This document shows positions 50,900 to 61,080 of a stretch of DNA of 64,000 bases, piece by piece (position 1 is the first letter of the stretch; each line of letters begins with the position of its first letter). This DNA is from Hexactinellida sp. DTS-2022 (taxonomy: Eukaryota > Porifera > Hexactinellida). Both the position numbers and the translations under genes were made by a program. The notes under the pieces were generated by a model, which saw nothing but the letters and a program-made list of their open reading frames with translations, did not search any database and was not told the DNA's origin. The stretch spans positions 682,001-746,000 of the forward strand of contig JAPNXP010000007.1 of NCBI GenBank assembly GCA_028753945.1, written 5' to 3'.

Positions 50900-53800
50900 A
50901 TGAATTCAATATTCGGATCTCCTGGTGGTGGCGTTTTCACGCCTCAGAAACCGCAGTTGAATCTGAATCTCTCTGGGACCGGCAGCGGCATTGGAGGGGG
51001 CACTGGGCTGTTCTCACAAAAGCCAACAGGTTATATTGAATTACTATACAGGGAACTCCCGTTATACAGATGTCCAGGGCCCTTATTTTATAAGCGGAGT
51101 AAAATCAAGTATAGTAGAACCTCGTTAGTACGAACACAGTTAATATGAACACTATTTCAGTCCCTTCAAAGCCTTTTCAATACAAATGACACCATTTAAT
51201 ACTAAATTCGGATAAGGCGAACGCATTTTGATGGTCCCCTGGTGTTCGTACACTAACGAGCATAGGCGTCGAACCTGACGGGGCCAAAGCCACGTGGTCC
51301 CGTCAGGTTTCGTTGATTTATAGTTGTGTCTTCTAGTAGTTTATGCTTTTGCTTAGTTTTTGTTGGCAAAATTTAAATTTCGACGTAATGAACCCCGAAG
51401 TCTAGTGGGCCTGGCCCCGTCAGTTTTAACCCGAAATCTAAAAAGTTCGACGCCTATGCTAACGAGGTTCTACTACACATTATCATCTGGAAAATATATT
51501 CGTACATATAATTTAATTTGAAGCGTATACTTCGTTATAATGGGAGTTTACAGAACGTATATTTCTAACATCCTATAACAGGGTTTTTTTTAAGGTTGAG
51601 ACCTTGGTGCAACTCAACACTGCATCGGTCGCGGCCGATCCTTAATCGTGGTGTAACTCCTAAAATCTTGGTGCAAATTTTACACCAAGATCGACCTTAA
51701 AAAAAACCCTGTTATAGGATGTTATAATACTTATACTTTATAGATAAAGTATAATACTTATACTTTATAGATAAAGTATAATACTTATACTTTATAGATA
51801 GAGAGTACAGTCAAACTTCTCATAGTGAACACATTTGGGACCATTAATTGAGTTACTAATTAACTTAATTATATCGTTCATTAATTACAGCAGTGTATTA
51901 TACAGCAATTTGTAAATACGCTCCTAATCCTCATCTGATCCACTTTTCATACGTCTAAATCACAAATACTGTTACGGATATAGGAGAAGATTCCAAATTT
52001 TCTCGCTCCTAATTAATATTTTCTCGCGTTCCTGGATAATTCCTTGAATTACAGTTTTATGTAAAATTCGACAGGGAATTCTGTTCACCATAGAGAGGTT
52101 TAACTGCATATAATACATACTATAATGTTGCTTATCGTGTCTCTATAGGAACAACAGGACTGGGAGGCAGCAATGCTTTCGCAGGGCTAGCAACTCCCGC
52201 CGGCAGAGGAGGGGCGCTAGGCGGCACAAGCGCAGGTGTTGGTATGGGAACTAGTATGGGAGGTTTTGGAGGCACGGGTGGTTTAGGAGTTGGCACTGGT
52301 AGCTTAGGTGGTATGAGTCAATTTGGAGGCACAGGAGTTGGACTAGGGGGCACAGGTGGCCTTGGTAGCTTAGGTGGAGGCACAAGTGGCTTAGGTGGGA
52401 CAAGTGGCTTAGGTGGTGGCCTAGGAGGCTTGGGAGGTGGAATGGGTAGTTTAGGTGGCACGGGTAGTTTAGGTAGCTTGGGTGGTATGAGTCAATTTGG
52501 AGGTACAGGAGTTGGCTTAGGAGTTGGTACAGGTGGTATAGGAGGTTTGGGTGGTACTGGTGGCTTGGGAGGTGGCTTCGGAGGTGGTTTGGGTGGCACA
52601 GCTGGGAGTGTCGGGGGTCTGTCCGGAATCGGCAGGGGGACAGCCGGAACTGGAATAGGTGGCGGTTTGTGGCCGTCACCACAGACTCAAGGTGGCGCTG
52701 TAGGCGGAATGGGACTCTCCGGGGGTCTCGGGGGGCTCGGGAGTCTCGGGGGCGGGTCGAGTGGTCTGATGAGAGGTGTCGGAGGCGCCACTGGGCTGGG
52801 GGGACTTGGCGCGAGTGGCACAAGTGGTCTGTTCGCACCTAAGCCGCAAACAGGTGGGTTTATGAGCGCTGGCATGGGTGGGACACACCTTGGGGCGAAC
52901 AGACCGCAGACACACGAGGAGCAAATGCAGCTTACGGCGATGGCGCTGAGCTCCCCGACTATATTCGGTGACGAGAGAGACACAGTTATAACCAAGTTGA
53001 ACCAACTTCAGGTCTACTGGGGATTTGGGAAGGGAATATGCAACTCTATGGGAACGGTTGTTGATTTTACGGAGAGCAATCCTTTCTTTGTTATGAAGAG
53101 TGTTGGGTTAGTTGAAGTTAAAATTAGGGGCCTACAGTGGTGTTCGCCTAGTAGCAATTGCTATATTTAGCAAGTTGTTTCAGTCCACAGCATTTAAAGT
53201 AAATTCTGTTCCTCTAATAGCAAGTTTACCAATTAACAAGCAAATTTCGTGCAAAATGCGACTTTATTATGCGAACACCTCAGTACTTAAATTGGTCAAC
53301 AGATTTTCAATATAAAACCTCGGCTTCGTAAAGATAAATTTTTTATGTTAAATTTGACATTGCAAGTGGCTGAATTTGACATTGCAAGTGGCATTAAAAG
53401 GTGTTGGCCGATGTACAAGTAATTCTAATTCTTAATTAAATACCCTATTTGTTAAAATCCCGAAGTATTGTCCTGACTTGTTTTGTGATAAATAGACACA
53501 CTTTTTGTGTCTAAACCATTTTGTGCAAAATTGAATTTTCTTAATATAAATCTCAAATATGCTCCTAATACACATCAGTAATTAATCCTTATAAATTCCT
53601 AGATATCTGAGGCTGCCTACAAATGAAGATAAAGAAGGTTTGGTACGAATGGTTGTAAATAAGCCAGAAAGTGAATTGAATTCCCAGAAAACGAATATAA
53701 GTAACACACTTAGACAGATTATAAATGAGCAGACAATTAATCCTGTTATTGACTCGATTTATGGGATAATTGAGACTAAATTGAGCGAAATAAGATTCTA

Positions 53801-54560
53801 TCTTTTAGATGGCAACAAAAACCGCATTTCTGCAAGACAAGTTGTAGCATTTTTCTCAACAAATGAAATGACGAATAAACTACGAAATATGGGTGTACAA
53901 GAACTACATCCTTGTTTACGACCTTCTCAATCTTCAATCAAGGCTTATTTAGAGAAAACTCCACAAGGATTTGATTCTAATGTCTGGTCACAAGCAGTTA
54001 AAAATAACCCAAACCCCAAAGAGCTAGTCCCTGTGCCTATATTGGGTTTCCAGGCTTTGAGGGCTAGAGCTCTTGCACAGAAATCTCAAAGCGAACAACA
54101 CGAATCGCGACTCAAATTAATCGGTAATGAAATTGCGAATTTAAACCAAAGTCAAACAAATATTGTTTCAAAATTCGAACAAGCAAAGCGGAAACAGTTG
54201 GAGCTGAATCATAGAATTCTGAAAGTTATGGTGCAACAAGAAATAACCCGAAAAGCCGGACATTCCATTCAGGAAGACGAAGAAATTCTCCGAATCCAAT
54301 TTGAATCTATTCTTAGCGAATTAACTTCGCCGTCTGGTGTTAAGAGCGAGCTAACAGAAATGACGTCATTAATGCGATTGAATCTCACATCGGTCAATTC
54401 TAAAGAAGATAATTATAAATTGGAGGAAGATGTTGTGGTTGGTATACAAATGCACCTCAGTGACCAACAAGAGAGAATTGAGAATCTCCTAAAGGTTATA
54501 ACGGAAGATATGGAAGATCTCAAAGTGATACAAGAGGCATTGGTTGATGGAAGTCTGTGA
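50900..54560 (+). CDS. NUP54: Nucleoporin 54
   Basis: Three exons: 50900-51029, 52149-53106 and 53603-54560, giving 681 residues (human 507). The junctions restore PTGTTG and KSVGYLRLP, the latter matching the family. NUP54 is part of the NUP62-NUP58-NUP54 channel complex of the nuclear pore. The N-terminal ~300 residues are an extreme Gly-rich repeat (GLGG, GTGGLG, SLGG) with only a few FG dipeptides (SIFG, SQFG, GGFG). From FGDERDTVITKLNQLQVYWG on, the conserved alpha/beta and coiled-coil regions follow (LVPVPILGFQALRARA, QEITRKAGHSIQEDEE). Introns 1 and 2 are filled with nested mobile elements. Confidence 0.92.
51109..51475. mobile_element. C-family MITE, middle of the nest
   Basis: TATAGTAGAACCTCGTTAGT at left, CTAACGAGGTTCTACTACA at right. 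Confidence 0.75.
51253..51466. mobile_element. hAT-like element, innermost, with 8-bp target duplication
   Basis: Element 51261-51458 starts CATAGGCGTCGAACCTGACG and ends AAAGTTCGACGCCTATG, flanked by CTAACGAG at 51253-51260 and 51459-51466. Confidence 0.88.
51566..51723. repeat. Fold-back repeat (CCTATAACAGGG ends)
   Basis: ACATCCTATAACAGGG followed by T8 AAGGT at left, and ACCTT A8 then CCCTGTTATAGGATGT at right: a long inverted repeat, almost perfect in its outer ~30 bp. Inner words CTTGGTGCAA recur. Superfamily unknown. Confidence 0.65.
51723..51801. repeat. Minisatellite, three ~28-bp units
   Basis: Units built from ATAATACTTATACTTTATAG and ATAAAGT, each able to form a small hairpin, between the fold-back repeat and the next MITE. 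Confidence 0.8.
51806..52108. mobile_element. CATAGTGAACAC-type MITE interrupted by an hAT-like element
   Basis: TACAGTCAAACTTCTCATAG at left, ATAGAGAGGTTTAACTGCA at right. An hAT-like element at 51901-52046 (CAGTGTATTATACAG to ATAATTCCTTG) with the 8-bp duplication AATTACAG (51893-51900, 52047-52054) lies inside. NUP54 intron 1. Confidence 0.82.
53133..53286. mobile_element. F-family MITE
   Basis: TACAGTGGTGTTCGCCTAGT at left, TATGCGAACACCTCAGTA at right, 26 bp after the NUP54 exon 2 donor. Confidence 0.85.
53305..53425. repeat. K-family repeat
   Basis: ACCTCGGCTTCGTAAAG, two tandem copies of TGACATTGCAAGTGGC, and AAAAGGTGTTGGCCGATGTA. NUP54 intron 2. Confidence 0.6.
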
Positions 54561-54656
54561 TGTTAAGCGCGAAATGGGATTTGTATTTTTGACAGTTAGA
54601 TATTGGTTTGGATTAGTCTGATTCAAATATTACACTTTAAACTGATTATTATTGTT

Positions 54657-54841
54657 AGGGGTTGTTAAACGTTACGTAACGCTTCCAAGGGGGTCAACCA
54701 ATGTGTGACAGACAATATTTTTTATATTACAAAATGGTTCATAGAGTGACATAGGTAGAATTTCCGACCTATGTTTTTGTGGGTGTCGAATTTCCCTTGG
54801 AATTTTGCGTTAAGTAACGTTTGAAGATGAACGGCCCATTA
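54657..54841. repeat. J-family repeat
   Basis: AGGGGTTGTTAAACGTTACG at left, TTGCGTTAAGTAACGTTTGA at right, with ACCAATGTGTGACAGAC inside. It lies in the spacer between the convergent NUP54 and Slo2-like genes. Confidence 0.6.
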
Positions 54842-55349
54842 TTGGGAAGGGAGAAAGTAGTTACATTGCGTTTAGTTAGCTTAATATTAAATTGGTTTTC
54901 CACTTAATATTTGCCTTTAGTTAAAGTGCCATAGGATATGGTTATTTTTGCAAGTTGTTGTTCAAGTTTACCATTTATCCTTCATCCATATTTTATTAAT
55001 ATACTGGCCTTAACTAGGTCCGTATTGCCCAGTTTATTATATGTATTATAATATTTTTTGACATCTTTATGGTCGGTCACCTATGAAATTGCAATAAGTT
55101 TGCAAAATTTCCCCATCTTTGATATTTACATTATTTTTGAGTTTTTCTTTTTCGTTCCAAAAATGCCAAGATTTTCAGCCACGAGTTTTTGTGAAATCAA
55201 ACAGAATCATTGTTTGATTCCAGTAATAAGAATATATTTAAGGGTATGTCATTGACACAATACTATTATAATCCAAATATACCGAAATAACACTATGGGG
55301 TAGATAGATGATAGAGTTAATACTTATTCTATGAAATATTGTATTATTA

Positions 55350-58300
55350 TTATTGCGGTTTATACGAGAACTCTTCATCCTTCAGAGAATCAGTTTCAAC
55401 ACAGGTAACAGTGATATCTGGTCTGTCAGTTGCACTCGCATATTGAATGCGTTTCATGTTTCTCCCTGGCTTATTGACTTTTCTTCCTTTCGATTGAATA
55501 ACATTCGGAGCTCTTTTGTTAAGGAATATTCCAGCAATGCCTATGTGAGGTGCAGTGCTTGATTGTTTTGCAGTTTGCCTTTTCCTAATTGGCTTTCTTC
55601 CCGTTTTATTAACCATACGAGAACTTTTTAGAATAATCGGTTTGCTAATTACTTCACTAACAGTCTCAGGTTGTTCTGTTGATCCAAATACTTCTGTGAA
55701 TTGTGTCTCTACGCTATCACTGTCCGACTCATTATTAAAAGTTGCTCTGATGTCTAAAGAAGTTTGTCTTCGTTCCTCTATACTCAATTCTTTCGGACGT
55801 TTTAACATGGCGATATCAAAACTTTTTGATTTTTCATATTCCTCTTTCGGTTTGGGTTCAAGTGAATTTTTTCTACTCTTACTAGATTTGCTAGAACGTC
55901 TCCCAAATGTTGAGAGCACAAGTTGTTTTGTTGGTGTATTCTCTCCTTCAATTAACTTTTTAATCTGCGTTCCTGGGCTAATTTTTCTCAAAGACAATCG
56001 CATTTTTGAAATTTTTATTTTCCTTTTACCATCATCGCTTTCTTCGCTACAACCAGATACTTCCCTTGATGGGTAAGGAAATTCTAATCTCGTTGGAGAT
56101 TTGAAGTTGTGTATAATATTGTATTGCTCAGGAGAGCATACTTTCAATACAAGAAGTACGTCTTTGTGTTTGAGAGGAGTGCTGACTGGTGGGTTAACGA
56201 GAATGTGACTGTGTTCCACTTTACTTGGGTATTCTGGAATTTTATCGAATATTTTATGATACTTCGCACGTTTTTCTAAATACACTTTCGTTCGTTCGTA
56301 TTCGCAGTTAACTTGTTCTTTTAAATTCTTCATCTTTATAAATCGTGTTCGATAAATAGCAATCGGTAGGTCACTATAACTGTTGGCTAAGCTTAACATT
56401 AATCTCCCGTATGTCTGGTATGTCTCAATATCAGATTGCGTCACTTCTACCTTTCCAATATAACCAGATCCTGGCGTCTGTTTTAACCCAAGGAGCAGGT
56501 ACACCAGGTCTAGTATGTAATCTTTCTGTGTACATTGGTACAATAGAGTGTCCATCATTGAAGGGGCAAACGCTTGGCTTGACATAAAATAGGGCGTGTG
56601 GATAAAATCACGAATGTTTTTCGGCATCAGAGTGTGAAATGAATGCCCGCTTTCAAGCTTTAAATAACGCATACTCCATCTTTCAGTAAGCTCAACATAA
56701 AACTTTGTGTTTATGAATATTTGGGACATCTTTTGCGCTGTACTAATTCGGCTGGCATCTACCATATTTCCTTCGTCCTTATTTTCTGGAGTTCCATCTC
56801 CAAGACAGATTATAATTCCTACGGCATCAAGTGCTCCGGCTATTAACAGGTCATCGACACTCTCTTGATTTCCTACAATGAATTTGATATACGGTATCCA
56901 GGTGATGGCTTCTAGGAAAGCGTTATCAGGAATGTTAGGCAGCAGTAGCACAATGGGAATCAGATCTTCTGTAGGAATGTGATAAGCTCGTAGCGGCAAT
57001 AGGAATTCGTATAGCTGAGAACCTGCCTCGTTAGCGCATACTATAAGTGGCCTTTTGAAACCTGTCAGGAATAGCATACGCTCCACAACTTCCTCTGGTT
57101 GTTGTATTTTCTTAACAGCTTTAAATTCTGACTCGTGACACAAGATTTTCCAACCGGATTGCAGACAGCATTGGCTTACAGGTTCTTTGTTGAGATGACG
57201 CACTGTTTCTTTAACACCAAAATAAGTTGGTATTTTATTAACAGAAATGTAAGTCGTTTCTGATGCCTGGTTGTAGAAGCTTTCTAGTAAATCATTTTTA
57301 TCGCCTTGTTCCACTTCTATTAGACTCTGCAATTCGTGTGTCTGAGTGCTGTCTTGTAGAATTCCGGACATACGTCCGTGAAAATCTTCGTGACTCAAAC
57401 CTTTCTCGCTGTGCTCTGAAGAGAAATGGATTGGTTTAAATGGATGTCCTATTGTTAATGATTTAAGCATAGGCGTTAGTTTTCTCTGTTGTTGTTGTTG
57501 TTGTTGTTGTTTATCTTCACAGTTATCACCTTTCTCAATTTCGACATCATGTATCGTAAGGACAGCTCTCTGCTTTTTCAAACTATTCCTTGATTCCGAC
57601 CTGACTGTATATTGATTTGTTTGGGAACTTGTTACTTCAGTTTCCAAAGATATTCCTAAACAGCTATCGTTTGTTTCGATCAGTGATTCTTTCCCCTTTC
57701 TTACTGTACTAGGTGTCGTTGGCTTGAACACCTCACCAAGTCGTTTTATTTCTTCATCACTAATGCCGCCCTCTATGAACATTTGTTCTTCTTTGTCTTG
57801 CGAAATGTAATAAAGCGTATCTTCATTCTGTAGAATATGGTGACGACCTGGGTTCAATAGAATTTCAGTTTCGTTCGCGGGTTTAACTGCGAATAATAAC
57901 ACCTCAGTTGTCCTTAGAATGATCACAGATGCGAATAAGAAATTCCTTCCAACCAACTGACTGAACAACAAACTATCCTTCAATTTTATGTCATAAATCT
58001 CATTTCCAGAACTGTAGTCGTATAGTTGTTTCCAATTTGTACTGTCTTTCCCCTTTTCTGGTGTTGTTGTGTGCAATAACAGTGTTAAACACGAAGATAA
58101 GCCTGGGTAAATACAGTTATTCGCCATTAACACCTGTTTAAGTTGTCCCTCACAAATCACTTGATTCGCAAACTTTACATTCATTTGGTTTTCAGGCTTT
58201 AATATATGAACATATAGTTTCACGTGTGGCGCAACACGTTGAATTGAAGATGCCCGTAGGATCGTTTCTTGATCAGCAAACTGTGCATCATCCGTGGTGC

Positions 58301-59792
58301 GGTCTGAAAGGAGAATGCAGGCCTTTGCTAACTCCAACTTAACTCTTTCTAAATCTCTCTGCTTTAACGCAGATCCTACTATGACAAGTACTTTCTTCTT
58401 CCATAGAGAACTGCTTAACCGTATTTTAACCAAAGGCGAAGGAACTTGTGACGTAAGTACAACTGTAATCAACAGTGCATTGTCTTCATGCGAATAGAAT
58501 TCATCCAAAAAATCATTAATTAATGTCATATCCAATTTGGAAACGCATAACACAACGTGTTTATTTTTCATGCGTCCATTATAAAACTTGTAATTCTGTT
58601 TTGAGTCATCTAGCAGCTCAAGAATATCCGTCAATGCTTTTGGGAGAAAAAGAAGAATTATAAGAATTAGGAAAATAACTGACACCTGTCCAAGGGGTGT
58701 TCCTGGGTATTTATCGCCATACCCTACGGTTGTTATGGTTACCACGACAAACCATAGGCTCTGGAAAAGTGTATCCACGTGTGATGAATCGTCGCAAGCT
58801 ATTCTCTCGAGATAATGCACTACACAAGTAAATGAGAATAAAATACAAGTTAAACCTATTAGTGCAGCGATTATTTTCTGTATAACTGGAGTTAGGAATT
58901 TATTCGGACTATACGTGACGTCAAAGCTGTATAGAATATTACTGCCAATAATCCTGGCCGTGAAACATTGTAGGAACAAAGGAATGTATAAATCTTTCAG
59001 GCATGGAACGTATGCTAGGCTAGTAAGCGAAAGCGCTCCATTCATACAATCAATGATTAAATATCCATCGATTATTTTTGTTATCCATAGTCCACGTTTC
59101 CATAACAACATTGACCTGACCAGTGCATAAGACATAGCTAATAGAGAGCAAGCTATTTGCAGCAAATACAGCCAAAGTGGTTTCTCGTAGAAAAGGAGTT
59201 TAAGATAATTAAACCCTTCACATTCTCTTTGTTCTATAGACCCACAAAATAGGGTATTTCCACATTCAATTGCACAGTGACATGCCTGTATTATTTCACT
59301 ACTACAGTTAATACCTGTGTGACAATAAGGCTTACAAACTTCTCCATTTGTTGATTCAGAAAACCTCGCTTCACTGCTGTTAGTCAACAAATATCCCGTG
59401 TTTGTGTTTTGAATAATTTTTGAAAGTTTGTTTGTGTAAACACATCCGATTCTACTCATGGCCCAGCCCACGCTTGCGTTTTTGTAGCTACTCAATACAC
59501 ACGGTTGTGTTGTATATTTCGCAATAGGACAACAATAATTCGGATATGGATAATGCGATTGAGGTAACCAAGTCTGTATCATGTAGAGAATGCAGCAAAC
59601 AATGCTAAGCATCATTCTTAATAGCCGGTGAAAATGGACATGTCCTCTATGTAAACTTAGAAGCTTATTGCTTTTGACTGATAGGGTTAATTTCTTTTCT
59701 TTTCCATTTGAAGAGTTAGAAATAACAGTCTTTTCTTCTTGGTTAACTTCGTTATCAGAATAATACTCGAGACTAGTGTTTTGGTCGCTCAT
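55350..59792 (-). CDS. KCNT: Slo2/KCNT-type potassium channel
   Basis: Intronless, 1480 residues. The family in animals is the sodium- and chloride-sensitive, large-conductance K+ channel of the plasma membrane. S1 is ~58-77 and S2 ~202-228; S3 to S6 lie between ~237 and 388. The pore helix leads into the K+ selectivity filter TVGYGD (355-360). S4 (~268-286) is almost without positive charge, as in Slo2. RCK1 starts near 407 with NKHVVLCVSKLDMTLINDF, and ILKPENQMNVKFAN is Slo2-typical. RCK2 lies at about 900-1100 (LIPIVLLLPNIP, SVDDLLIAGALDA). A long basic, disordered tail follows. Odd: the S1-S2 loop is about 125 residues with 12 cysteines and several N-glycosylation sequons. A Gln run occurs in the RCK1-RCK2 linker. 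Confidence 0.88.
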   Translation of the reverse strand: MSDQNTSLEYYSDNEVNQEEKTVISNSSNGKEKKLTLSVKSNKLLSLHRGHVHFHRLLRMMLSIVCCILYMIQTWLPQSHYPYPNYCCPIAKYTTQPCVLSSYKNASVGWAMSRIGCVYTNKLSKIIQNTNTGYLLTNSSEARFSESTNGEVCKPYCHTGINCSSEIIQACHCAIECGNTLFCGSIEQRECEGFNYLKLLFYEKPLWLYLLQIACSLLAMSYALVRSMLLWKRGLWITKIIDGYLIIDCMNGALSLTSLAYVPCLKDLYIPLFLQCFTARIIGSNILYSFDVTYSPNKFLTPVIQKIIAALIGLTCILFSFTCVVHYLERIACDDSSHVDTLFQSLWFVVVTITTVGYGDKYPGTPLGQVSVIFLILIILLFLPKALTDILELLDDSKQNYKFYNGRMKNKHVVLCVSKLDMTLINDFLDEFYSHEDNALLITVVLTSQVPSPLVKIRLSSSLWKKKVLVIVGSALKQRDLERVKLELAKACILLSDRTTDDAQFADQETILRASSIQRVAPHVKLYVHILKPENQMNVKFANQVICEGQLKQVLMANNCIYPGLSSCLTLLLHTTTPEKGKDSTNWKQLYDYSSGNEIYDIKLKDSLLFSQLVGRNFLFASVIILRTTEVLLFAVKPANETEILLNPGRHHILQNEDTLYYISQDKEEQMFIEGGISDEEIKRLGEVFKPTTPSTVRKGKESLIETNDSCLGISLETEVTSSQTNQYTVRSESRNSLKKQRAVLTIHDVEIEKGDNCEDKQQQQQQQQRKLTPMLKSLTIGHPFKPIHFSSEHSEKGLSHEDFHGRMSGILQDSTQTHELQSLIEVEQGDKNDLLESFYNQASETTYISVNKIPTYFGVKETVRHLNKEPVSQCCLQSGWKILCHESEFKAVKKIQQPEEVVERMLFLTGFKRPLIVCANEAGSQLYEFLLPLRAYHIPTEDLIPIVLLLPNIPDNAFLEAITWIPYIKFIVGNQESVDDLLIAGALDAVGIIICLGDGTPENKDEGNMVDASRISTAQKMSQIFINTKFYVELTERWSMRYLKLESGHSFHTLMPKNIRDFIHTPYFMSSQAFAPSMMDTLLYQCTQKDYILDLVYLLLGLKQTPGSGYIGKVEVTQSDIETYQTYGRLMLSLANSYSDLPIAIYRTRFIKMKNLKEQVNCEYERTKVYLEKRAKYHKIFDKIPEYPSKVEHSHILVNPPVSTPLKHKDVLLVLKVCSPEQYNIIHNFKSPTRLEFPYPSREVSGCSEESDDGKRKIKISKMRLSLRKISPGTQIKKLIEGENTPTKQLVLSTFGRRSSKSSKSRKNSLEPKPKEEYEKSKSFDIAMLKRPKELSIEERRQTSLDIRATFNNESDSDSVETQFTEVFGSTEQPETVSEVISKPIILKSSRMVNKTGRKPIRKRQTAKQSSTAPHIGIAGIFLNKRAPNVIQSKGRKVNKPGRNMKRIQYASATDRPDITVTCVETDSLKDEEFSYKPQ

Positions 59793-60950
59793 TATTTACT
59801 GATATAAAATATTATATCAGTTGCTTGTTGGCTGTTATTTATACTTATTCCCATAAATTTGCCTGATTTGTATGGTTTGGAAGTTTTCTGTTAAATAGGA
59901 TTCTCCATATAGCTGTAGTATTCAAATATTTTATTACGGAAAACTATTTTTCAGTCATTTTTAGATAATGGAAATCTACAAGTTTTGCAATTACTCTTAG
60001 AACAAGTGAGCGAATAATAGTATATCATATTATACTTAGAATAATCAGACGATTAAATTATTATAGACCCCGCCATGCCATGGCCTACTTAATATACGGC
60101 TATATATGTCGCCGAGAATTCGAGAAGGCCATAAAACAAAGAGGCCAGTTTCTAATTTTCAAAATGGAGAATTGATCTTTATTCGAATAATTAGCAATGA
60201 TAGAGCTGAAAAGTGTATTATAACTATGTATATAGGAATATGGTATCCAGGTATACATAGCACCCTCCAGAATTGTGATATGTCATCATCTGATGACGTT
60301 ATGGTTATTTTGGTTTCGAATTATCTTGTTTTTCTAGCATACTTTTAACATAGTTAAACGCGTTATAAATGTTTAAAATTGGAACATGGGTCTACCCAGA
60401 AGTAGTAGAATAAAATATATCGAAATTATAAATGGAATGTTGACACATTCCTCGGTTGCCATGGAAAATGTATATTTCCTAAAATGTGCCATAACTCAAA
60501 AACTATGAATGTTATCTAAACTAGACTGGTACTGATCTGTCCAGAATAGATAACTTCCTATTCATCGATAATACATTTTATATGCCTAACTTCAATAACT
60601 TTTGAGATAATGAGTTATTACATAATAATGAATAACGTGTTAATTATCTCATTATCTCAAAAATTATTGAAGTTAGGCATATAAAATGTATTACCGATGA
60701 ATAGGAAGTTATCTATTCTGGACAGATCAGTACCAGTCTAGTTTAGATAACATTCATAGTTTTTGAGTTATGGCACATTTTAGGAAATATACATTTTCCA
60801 TGGCAACCGAGGACTGTGTCAACATTCCATTTGTAATTTCGATATATTTTATTCTACTACTTCTGGGTAGACCCATGTTCCAATTTTAAACATTTATAAC
60901 GCGTTTAACTATGTTAAAAGTATGCTAGAAAAACAAGATAATTCGAAACC

Positions 60951-61080
60951 AAAAAAAATCCAAAATTGCAGCCTGTGCCGACGCATGTTCATTTGGTGGC
61001 ACTATATTTTGGTGGTGGTCTATTGATAGTGCCTCCAATGGAACATGCTGTCGGCACAGGCTGCAATTTTGGATTTTTTT
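60951..61080. mobile_element. H element, second copy
   Basis: AATCCAAAATTGCAGCCTGT at left and ACAGGCTGCAATTTTGGATT at right: an almost perfect hairpin with mirror words CATGTTCATTTGGTGGCACT and TAGTGCCTCCAATGGAACAT. Confidence 0.8.

Larger units (their letters stand above)
51044..51552. mobile_element. G-family MITE, outermost of a three-level nest
   Basis: Left TACAGGGAACTCCCGTTATA, right CTTCGTTATAATGGGAGTTTAC. Interrupted by a C-family element (51109-51475), itself interrupted by an hAT-like element (51261-51458). NUP54 intron 1. Confidence 0.65.

Noticed and set aside
52251-52838. 195-codon antisense frame opposite NUP54
   Set aside because: It is a shadow of the GC-rich glycine repeat, rich in His/Leu/Ser only because of the complement of GGN codons.
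60106-60348. Open frame of 80 codons at the left end of element O
   Set aside because: It falls in the inverted-repeat arm, and the mirrored copy does not keep it; no transposase motif is seen.
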